From an uncultured delta proteobacterium (lineage in GTDB: Bacteria > Myxococcota_A > Polyangia > Polyangiales > Ga0077539), in contig CAIOSS010000436.1 of NCBI GenBank assembly GCA_903860995.1, positions 1-9,712 on the forward strand: 9,712 nucleotides of DNA, given 5' to 3'. Made by a program: the position numbers and the translations under genes. The notes below the pieces were generated by a model. That model searched no databases. It worked only from the letters and a program-made list of their open reading frames with translations, and was not told the DNA's origin. This document shows positions 1-4,761 of this stretch, piece after piece (the first letter of the stretch is position 1; each line of letters begins with the position of its first letter).

Positions 1-1
1 C

Positions 2-274
2 GTCAGGTCGCTCGGAGGTGATCGCGCCGAGCTCCTCGCGGCGGCGGCCGAGGCCGTCGGCGAGGCGGGGAGCGACGCGCGTCCGAGCGAGGCCATCGCG
101 CTTGAACTGGAATGGCCCGACGGCCTCCCGGACGAGCAGCGCATCGCGTCGTGGCGCTCGGCCGTGCGGCGACGCCTCGACGAGCAGCGCTTCGCGTTGC
201 GCCGGGTGGCCACCCTGGAAGACTCCCCGCGGTGGACGCGGGCGGTGCTCCTCGGTGAGTCACGGCGCGGTTGA
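2..274 (+). CDS. 3' end of an unrecognised protein (partial, left edge)
   Basis: An open frame enters from the left edge at base 2 and ends at TGA 272-274, giving 90 visible residues. Third positions are mostly G or C, which supports real coding. The visible part is rich in Ala, Glu and Arg, with a helical, charged stretch (LDEQRFALRRVATLEDSPRW) near the end and no cysteine, transmembrane segment or catalytic motif I can name. I do not recognise the family. It ends 38 bases before the cysK start on the same strand, so it could be the preceding gene of the same transcript, but nothing ties it functionally to cysteine synthesis. Confidence 0.6.
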   Translation, partial: VRSLGGDRAELLAAAAEAVGEAGSDARPSEAIALELEWPDGLPDEQRIASWRSAVRRRLDEQRFALRRVATLEDSPRWTRAVLLGESRRG

Positions 275-312
275 CAACACCCCACCCTGCGCAGAAGAGA
301 GCCATCACTCCC

Positions 313-1242
313 GTGGCAATCGTCGAATCGCTGATGGACCTCGTGGGCGCGACCAGCGCCCTCCGCCTCCGCCAGATCCCGTCGCCCGGCGGCGCCGAGG
401 TCTGGGTGAAGCTGGAGCAGCAGAACCCCGGCGGCTCGGTGAAGGACCGCATCGCCGTCGCCATGCTCGACGACGCCCTCGCCCGGGGCCTGATCGCGCG
501 CGGCGGCACCGTGGTCGAGCCCACCAGCGGCAACACGGGCATCGGTCTCGCGCTCGCCTGCCAGGCCCGCGGGCTCAAGCTGGTGCTCACCATGCCCGAG
601 TCGATGTCCCTGGAGCGCCGCGCGCTGCTCAAGGCCTACGGCGCCGAGCTCGTGCTCACGCCCGAAGACCAGCAGCTCGACGGCGCCATCGCGAGGGCCC
701 GGGCCCTCGTCGCAGAGCTGCCCGGCGCGTTCATGCCCGAGCAGTTCGACAACCCCGCCAACCCCGCCGTGCACGCCGCGACCACGGGGATGGAGATCGT
801 CGAGGCCTTCCCGCGCATCGACGCCTTCGTCGCGGCCGTCGGCACGGGGGGCACCGTCACCGGCGTCGGCCGCGCCCTGCGCCAGCACCGGCGGGGCGCG
901 CGCGTCATCGCGGTCGAGCCCGAGCGCTGCGCCACCATCTCGCGCGGGGAGCGCGGGCCCACGAAGATCCAGGGCACCGCGCCGGGCTTCGTGCCGGGCA
1001 ACTACGACCCGGCGGTGGTCGACGAGGTGCGCACGGTCTCGGATGAAGACGCCTGGCGCACCAAGCTGCGCCTCGCCCGCGAGGAGGGCCTGCTCGTCGG
1101 CATCTCCGCGGGCGCCAACGTCTTCGTGGCCTGCCAGGTGGCCGCGGCGCTCCCGCCCGATGGCGTCGTGGTGACGGTGCTCTGCGACACCGGCGAGCGG
1201 TACTTCTCCCTCGACACCTACTTCGCCCAGGGCCCCGTGTAG
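313..1242 (+). CDS. cysK: Cysteine synthase, CysK type (O-acetylserine sulfhydrylase-like)
   Basis: This is a PLP-dependent beta-replacement enzyme of 309 residues, normal for the family. It would make cysteine from an activated serine, classically O-acetylserine, and sulfide in the cytoplasm. Visible motifs are PGGSVKDR with the PLP lysine at K44, the substrate loop PTSGNTG at 70-76, the phosphate-binding GTGGT at 177-181, and GISAGAN at 263-269 contributing the pyridine-nitrogen serine. NPANPAVHAATTGMEI around 147-162 and MPESMSLERR at 94-103 are CysK-like. I chose GTG 313 because it gives the usual short N-terminus (MAIVESLMDLVG) and has a purine-rich AGAAGAGAG at 293-301. TTG 271 is possible but adds 14 atypical residues. 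The family's usual GNTPL near the N-terminus reads GATSAL here, which is unusual. It ends in TAG immediately before the ThiF-like gene, in the same frame. The family is clear; the substrate is inferred. Confidence 0.88.
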   Translation: MAIVESLMDLVGATSALRLRQIPSPGGAEVWVKLEQQNPGGSVKDRIAVAMLDDALARGLIARGGTVVEPTSGNTGIGLALACQARGLKLVLTMPESMSLERRALLKAYGAELVLTPEDQQLDGAIARARALVAELPGAFMPEQFDNPANPAVHAATTGMEIVEAFPRIDAFVAAVGTGGTVTGVGRALRQHRRGARVIAVEPERCATISRGERGPTKIQGTAPGFVPGNYDPAVVDEVRTVSDEDAWRTKLRLAREEGLLVGISAGANVFVACQVAAALPPDGVVVTVLCDTGERYFSLDTYFAQGPV

Positions 1243-1902
1243 ATGGTCCCGCTCGTGGCGGTGGTCGGCGTCGGGGGTCTCGGGTGCCCCGTGGCCCTCG
1301 CGCTCGCGGAGGCAGGCGTCGCGCTGCGGCTCATCGACGAGGACACGGTCGAGCGATCCAACCTGCATCGGCAGGTGCTGTTCGACGAGGCGGACGTCGG
1401 TCGGTCGAAGGTGGAGGCCGCGAGGGATGCGCTCCGACGCATCGCCCCGGGAGCGAGGGTCGAGACGCGGGCGGAGCACCTGGTGCCCGAGCGGGCGGGA
1501 GAGCTGTTCGATGGGGTCTCGCTGGTCGTCGAGGGGAGCGACAACCTCCCGACGAAGTTCCTGGCGGCGGACGCGGCGCGCGGTGCTGGGGTGCCCGTGG
1601 TGCACGGCGCCTGCGTCGCGTGGCACGGCACCGTGCTGCCGGTGTGGTGGGGCGACGGCGCCTGCTACCGCTGCGTGTTCGAAGAGGTGCCCGACGAGGA
1701 GGCCACCAGTTGTGCCATCGCCGGGGTGTACGGGCCGGTGACCTCGGTCATCGGCGGGCTCATGGCTGCCGACGCCCTGCGGCTGCTCCGCGGCGATCGC
1801 TCCACGGCCGGGCACCTTGCGCGCTTCGACGGGTGGAACCAGACATTTCGGGCGAACCGCTTCGCCCGTCGGGCCGGCTGCCCGCTGTGCGCCCGGGGCT
1901 GA
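1243..1902 (+). CDS. ThiF/MoeB-type sulfur-carrier adenylyltransferase, lacking the N-terminal segment
   Basis: This E1-like enzyme would use ATP to adenylate the C-terminal glycine of a ThiS/MoaD-like carrier; the neighbouring CysO is the obvious substrate. The 219 residues show the nucleotide loop GVGGLG (9-14), IDEDTVERSNLHRQ (31-44, with D32, N40 and R43), K56, and GSDN with D100. R43, K56 and D100 match the MoeB active-site Arg73, Lys86 and Asp130. CYRC (141-144) and CPLC (213-216) form the usual structural zinc site. C157 in SCAIAGVYGP aligns with the ThiF cysteine that forms an acyl disulfide. ATG 1243 directly abuts the cysK stop in the same frame, so there is no room upstream. The protein therefore lacks the ~30-residue N-terminal helix and its trans-acting arginine (MoeB Arg14). 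A similar segment is encoded at 2243-2548. There is no rhodanese domain, unlike mycobacterial MoeZ. A role in thiamin or molybdenum cofactor synthesis is possible but less likely from context. Confidence 0.85.
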   Translation: MVPLVAVVGVGGLGCPVALALAEAGVALRLIDEDTVERSNLHRQVLFDEADVGRSKVEAARDALRRIAPGARVETRAEHLVPERAGELFDGVSLVVEGSDNLPTKFLAADAARGAGVPVVHGACVAWHGTVLPVWWGDGACYRCVFEEVPDEEATSCAIAGVYGPVTSVIGGLMAADALRLLRGDRSTAGHLARFDGWNQTFRANRFARRAGCPLCARG

Positions 1903-1973
1903 TGTTCCACTGGACCGCTCGGTGTTTTCAGTTTATTGAACGCGCGAAACGGACGCTCCCAAGGAGGCTCTCG
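1903..1973 (+). promoter_or_regulatory. AT-rich gap before cysO; possible internal promoter
   Basis: This 71-base gap is the only sizeable non-coding stretch inside the cysteine operon. Bases 1921-1940 (GGTGTTTTCAGTTTATTGAA) are strikingly AT-rich for this genome. TTTATT at 1932-1937 could act as a -10 element, but no convincing -35 sits at the right distance. An internal start for cysO, the mini-E1 gene, cysM and mec is plausible. Evidence is composition only. Confidence 0.3.
1961..1967 (+). promoter_or_regulatory. Strong ribosome binding site of cysO
   Basis: AAGGAGG lies 6 bases before ATG 1974. It is the best Shine-Dalgarno match in the window and fixes the cysO start. It suggests high expression of the carrier protein relative to its neighbours, most of which rely on overlaps or weak sites. 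Confidence 0.75.
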
Positions 1974-2246
1974 ATGGCGATCACGGTGCGGGTTCCGACG
2001 CAGCTTCGGACCCTGACGGCAGGCAGGGAAGAGGTTACTGGCACGGGCGCCACGGTGGGCGAGCTCATCGACCAGCTCGAGGGCGCACACCCCGGCCTCA
2101 AGGACCGCCTGCTCGACGCCAAGGGCATCCGGCGCTTCGTGAACCTCTATCTCAATGAAGACGACGTCCGTTTCCTTGACGGGCTCAACACCCGCCTGAA
2201 GGACACCGACACCCTCACCATCGTCCCGGCGATCGCGGGCGGATGA
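1974..2246 (+). CDS. cysO: CysO-type sulfur-carrier protein (ThiS/MoaD family)
   Basis: This 90-residue protein of the ubiquitin-like ThiS/MoaD fold would carry sulfur as a C-terminal thiocarboxylate for cysteine synthesis. It ends in AIAGG, the exposed Gly-Gly tail (G89-G90) that is adenylated and thiolated. The stretch RRFVNLYLNEDDVRFLDGL (about 53-71) and TLTIVPAIAGG at the end closely resemble M. tuberculosis CysO as I recall it (RFVNIYVNDEDVRF; VTILPAVAGG). This fits CysO better than ThiS or MoaD. It has a near-ideal ribosome binding site at 1961-1967. Its TGA overlaps the ATG of the next gene (ATGA at 2243-2246), so the two are probably translationally coupled. Partners are encoded on both sides: the ThiF-like activator upstream, and CysM and Mec downstream. 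Confidence 0.9.
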   Translation: MAITVRVPTQLRTLTAGREEVTGTGATVGELIDQLEGAHPGLKDRLLDAKGIRRFVNLYLNEDDVRFLDGLNTRLKDTDTLTIVPAIAGG

Positions 2247-2548
2247 GCGATCCGCGCGTCGACTACGCGCGCTTCGGTCGGCAGATCGCACTGCCCGAGC
2301 TCGGCCCCGAGGGCCACCGGCGACTGTCGATCACCGCGGTGCGCTTCGAGCCCGACAGCGACCTGTTGCGGAGCACCCACGAGCGGGCGGGAGGCAGGGT
2401 CTCGCAGGACGCGGCCCTCGTGGTGGCCGTGCCAGACGCCACGAGCCGGTCGGTCGCCGCGTGGGCGAGCATCGAGGCCGCGAGGCGGGTCCTGGGGCAG
2501 AGCCCTCAGGTGATTCCTGAAGGGTTGCTGGCGCGGTTGGGCCGTTGA
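2243..2548 (+). CDS. Small protein with a ThiF/MoeB N-terminal arginine-finger segment (mini pseudo-E1)
   Basis: The 101 residues begin with YARFGRQIALPELGPEGHRR (8-27), a clear match to the opening helix of ThiF/MoeB/HesA enzymes (E. coli MoeB RYNRQIILRGFDFDGQEAL). R13 aligns with MoeB Arg14, which reaches into the partner subunit's ATP site. The rest is not a normal E1: there is no GxGGxG loop, no cysteine and no zinc motif. SITAVRFEPD (29-38) may be the first Rossmann strand without its glycine loop. AALVVAVPDATSRSVAAWASIEAARRVLG (57-85) resembles a later strand-helix unit. The gene overlaps cysO at its start (ATGA) and cysM at its end (TGATG), and third positions stay GC-rich, so it is a real, coupled gene. 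I infer that it restores or modulates the truncated ThiF-like enzyme at 1243-1902. A decaying thiF duplicate is the alternative. The N-terminal match is firm; the function is inferred. Confidence 0.72.
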   Translation: MSDPRVDYARFGRQIALPELGPEGHRRLSITAVRFEPDSDLLRSTHERAGGRVSQDAALVVAVPDATSRSVAAWASIEAARRVLGQSPQVIPEGLLARLGR

Positions 2549-3486
2549 TGCTTCGCCCGAAGAGGCTCGACTCCATCCTCGATGCGGTAGGCAACACGCC
2601 GCTCCTGCGCCTGCGGGCGCTGGAGCGCGACACCCCCGGGGTGGAGATCTACGCCAAGCTGGAGTTCCAGAACCCCGGCGGCTCGGTGAAGGATCGCCCG
2701 GCCAGGGAGATGTTCCTCGATGCCATCGCGAGGGGCGACCTCACCCGCGACCGGGTGCTCATCGACTCGACCTCGGGCAACACGGGCGTGGCGTACTCCC
2801 TCGTCGGCGCCGCGCTCGGGTACCGCGTCGCGCTGGTGATGCCCTCCAACGTCTCCCAGGCGCGCAAGGACATCACCCGCGCCTTCGGGACCGAGATCGT
2901 CTACTCCGACCCGATGGAGGGCAGCGACGGCGCCATCCGCCTCGCCCGCAAGCTCGTGGCCGAGAGCCCCGACCGGTACTACTACCCCGACCAGTACTCC
3001 AACCCGAGCAACCCGGGCGCGCACTACCGCACCACCGGCGCGGAGATTCTCGCGGACGTGGGCGACCGTATCACCCACTTCGTCACGGGCCTCGGCACCA
3101 CCGGGACGATGATGGGCACCACGCGTCGCTTGAAGGAGCACCACCGCCCGATCCGCTGCGTGGCGGTGCAGCCCGCCGACGCGCTGCACGGCCTGGAGGG
3201 CCTGAAGCACCTCCCGAGCTCGCTGGTGCCTCCGATCTACGACGACGCGCTGCCCGACGACACCATGTGGGTCAACACCGAGGATGGCTGGGACATGACC
3301 GACCGGCTCTGGGAGCAGGAGGCCGTGCACGTCGGGCACAGCGCCGGGGCCAACGTCTTCGCGGCCCATAGCATCGCGCGCGACCTGTCGGCGCGCGGCG
3401 AGCCGGGATGCGTGGTGACCATCCTGTGTGACCGCGGCGACCGGTATTTCCTCCCGCTGAAGTGGGAACGTCTCTACACCTGGTGA
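2548..3486 (+). CDS. cysM: Cysteine synthase CysM, CysO/O-phosphoserine type
   Basis: A PLP enzyme of 312 residues in the cysteine synthase family. It shows LDAVGNTPLLRL (11-22), PGGSVKDRPA with PLP lysine K48, STSGNTG (74-80), GLGTTGTMMG and GHSAGAN. ITHFVTGLGTTGTMMG is close to M. tuberculosis CysM (ITHFVAGLGTTGTLMG). With cysO and mec beside it, the likely reaction is PLP-aminoacrylate from O-phosphoserine plus CysO thiocarboxylate, giving CysO-Cys. Arg220, which selects O-phosphoserine in the mycobacterial enzyme, aligns with K220 in HGLEGLKHLPSS, so a positive charge is kept. The C-terminus (LPLKWERLYTW) is shorter than in the mycobacterial enzyme, whose tail acts as an active-site lid. 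ATG 2548 is preferred because it overlaps the preceding stop (TGATG); TTG 2545 would add one residue. No strong ribosome binding site precedes it, which fits translational coupling. Confidence 0.87.
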   Translation: MLRPKRLDSILDAVGNTPLLRLRALERDTPGVEIYAKLEFQNPGGSVKDRPAREMFLDAIARGDLTRDRVLIDSTSGNTGVAYSLVGAALGYRVALVMPSNVSQARKDITRAFGTEIVYSDPMEGSDGAIRLARKLVAESPDRYYYPDQYSNPSNPGAHYRTTGAEILADVGDRITHFVTGLGTTGTMMGTTRRLKEHHRPIRCVAVQPADALHGLEGLKHLPSSLVPPIYDDALPDDTMWVNTEDGWDMTDRLWEQEAVHVGHSAGANVFAAHSIARDLSARGEPGCVVTILCDRGDRYFLPLKWERLYTW

Positions 3487-3493
3487 AGAGGAG
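3486..3493 (+). promoter_or_regulatory. Ribosome binding site of mec
   Basis: AAGAGGAG begins at the last base of the cysM stop and ends 7 bases before ATG 3501. This spacing favours ATG 3501 over GTG 3462, which lies inside cysM, and over ATG 3522. Confidence 0.6.
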
Positions 3494-3500
3494 CCGAGCG

Positions 3501-4010
3501 ATGCGCACTCGTCGATGGCTGATGGGCGATCTGGTGATTCCGCAGGACATCCTCGACGACGTCGAAGCGCACGCCCGCGAGGCGTACCCGGGCGAGTGCT
3601 GCGGGCTGCTCTCGGGCCCCGCGGGCGACCCCCGCGCGATCACCTCCGGGCGGCGGCTGACCAACCTCGCCGACCGCTACCACGCGCTCGACCCGGAGAC
3701 CTATCCCCGCACCGCGAAGGACGCGTACATCATCGACGGGATGCTGATGCAACGCGCGCTCGCCGAGGGCGACGCGGGGGGCGTCCCGGTGAAGGCCGTC
3801 TATCACTCGCACTGCGACTGCGGCGCGTACTTCTCGAAGGAAGACCAGCTCGTCGCCGCGCCCGATGGCACCCCGGTGCTGCCCGTGGTCTACCTCGTGA
3901 CGAGCGTGCGCGGCGGAGGCGTGGTCGACGACCACAAGCTCTTCGCATTCCACGAGGGCGAGTGGGTAGAGGCGCCCTTCACGATCGGCTCTCGACCATC
4001 GATGATGTGA
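3501..4010 (+). CDS. mec: Mec: JAMM/MPN zinc peptidase releasing cysteine from CysO-Cys
   Basis: This 169-residue JAMM metallopeptidase carries the full motif: E32 in YPGECCGLL, H102-x-H104, S112 and D115 in YHSHCDCGAYFSKED. It matches HxH(x)10D with SxxD, so the Zn2+ ligands and the catalytic glutamate are present. In the mycobacterial pathway Mec+ hydrolyses the bond between the CysO Gly-Gly terminus and the newly made cysteine, freeing cysteine and CysO for recycling. The position directly after cysM, 14 bases downstream, supports the same job. Four cysteines sit at the active site (C33, C34, C105, C107). The CDC directly after the second ligand histidine looks unusual and might respond to zinc or redox. 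There is no signal peptide, so it is cytoplasmic. The start rests on the AAGAGGAG site; ATG 3522 would remove only seven basic residues. A general JAMM peptidase is the fallback call. Confidence 0.85.
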   Translation: MRTRRWLMGDLVIPQDILDDVEAHAREAYPGECCGLLSGPAGDPRAITSGRRLTNLADRYHALDPETYPRTAKDAYIIDGMLMQRALAEGDAGGVPVKAVYHSHCDCGAYFSKEDQLVAAPDGTPVLPVVYLVTSVRGGGVVDDHKLFAFHEGEWVEAPFTIGSRPSMM

Positions 4011-4024
4011 CCTCTGGGGGTCAC
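4007..4024. terminator. Small dyad containing both convergent stop codons
   Basis: GTGACC at 4007-4012 and GGTCAC at 4019-4024 form a perfect 6-bp stem with a 6-base loop (TCTGGG). The TGA of mec (4008-4010) and the TGA of the ABC ATPase (4021-4023, other strand) both lie inside it. No T-tract follows on either strand, so any role as a bidirectional terminator is uncertain. Confidence 0.35.
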
Positions 4025-4761
4025 CTCCGGTCCAACCCGAGGAAGGCCCGGGTGCGCTCGTGTTTCGGGTGGTCGATGACCTCCCTCGACGGCCCGTCCT
4101 CGATGATGCGCCCGCCGTGGAGCACCAGCGTGCGGTGGCTGACGTCGCGGGCGAAGCGCATCTCGTGGGTGACCACGAGCATCGTGAGGCCGTCGGCGGC
4201 GAGGGCGCCGAGCACGTCGAGCACCTCGCCCACCCGCTCGGGGTCGAGCGCGCTGGTGGGCTCGTCCAGCAGCAGGGCCTCGGGGTCCATGGCGAGGGCC
4301 CGGGCGATGGCGACGCGCTGCTGCTCGCCGCCGGACATCTCGTGGGGGTACGCGCCCTCCCGGTGCGACAGGCCCACCCGGGCGAGCAGCGCCTTCCCAC
4401 GCTCCGTGGCCTCCGCGAGGGGCACCCTCTTCACGTGCACGGGCGCCTCGATGACGTTGCCGAGGGCCGTGCGGTGGGCGAAGAGGTTCCACTGCTGGAA
4501 CACCATCCCGACGCGCTGCCGCACCCGGTGGAGCGCCGCGCGGTTGGCCTTCGCTCCGCCCGGGACGAGCCGGTCGCCGCCGACGGTGACCGCGCCGCCA
4601 TCGAAGGACTCCAGGCCGTTGAGGCAGCGCAGCAGGGTGCTCTTGCCGCCGCCCGAGGGGCCCACCAGCGCGACCACCTGGCCCCGGGCGAAGCTCGCCG
4701 TGATGCCGTCGAGGATCGTCCGGTCGCCGTAGACCTTGCGCAGCTCGTGGACCTCGATCAT
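4021..4761 (-). CDS. Polar amino acid ABC transporter ATPase (GlnQ/HisP family)
   Basis: This 246-residue nucleotide-binding subunit would couple ATP hydrolysis to amino-acid import at the inner membrane. All motifs are intact: Walker A GPSGGGKST (34-42), Q-loop VFQQWNLF (87-94), signature MSGGEQQR (142-149), Walker B LLLDEPTSALD (163-173) with catalytic E167, and H-loop H199 in VVTHEM. VFQQWNLFAHRTALGNV and the length place it in the polar amino-acid uptake group. ATG 4761 gives the classic MIEVHELRKVYG start and overlaps the permease stop (ATGA at 4758-4761), indicating coupling. The longer open frame upstream is a shadow of the permease. The substrate is probably asparagine or a related polar amino acid, inferred from the asparaginase gene at the head of the operon. 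Confidence 0.93.
   Translation of the reverse strand: MIEVHELRKVYGDRTILDGITASFARGQVVALVGPSGGGKSTLLRCLNGLESFDGGAVTVGGDRLVPGGAKANRAALHRVRQRVGMVFQQWNLFAHRTALGNVIEAPVHVKRVPLAEATERGKALLARVGLSHREGAYPHEMSGGEQQRVAIARALAMDPEALLLDEPTSALDPERVGEVLDVLGALAADGLTMLVVTHEMRFARDVSHRTLVLHGGRIIEDGPSREVIDHPKHERTRAFLGLDRR

Noticed and set aside
271..312. TTG 271, overlapping the previous stop, as the cysK start.
   Set aside because: It would add a 14-residue leader unlike the family, and GTG 313 has an upstream purine-rich site. It is not fully excluded.
1937..1942. TTGAAC as a -35 element for a cysO promoter.
   Set aside because: A -10 at the right spacing would fall at about 1960, in the ribosome binding site region, where no AT-rich hexamer exists.
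1284..2246. A 320-codon + strand open frame spanning the ThiF-like gene and running into cysO.
   Set aside because: Its first two-thirds is Arg/Gly-rich frame-shifted noise over the ThiF-like gene. Only the final part from ATG 1974, with a strong ribosome binding site, is a real protein.
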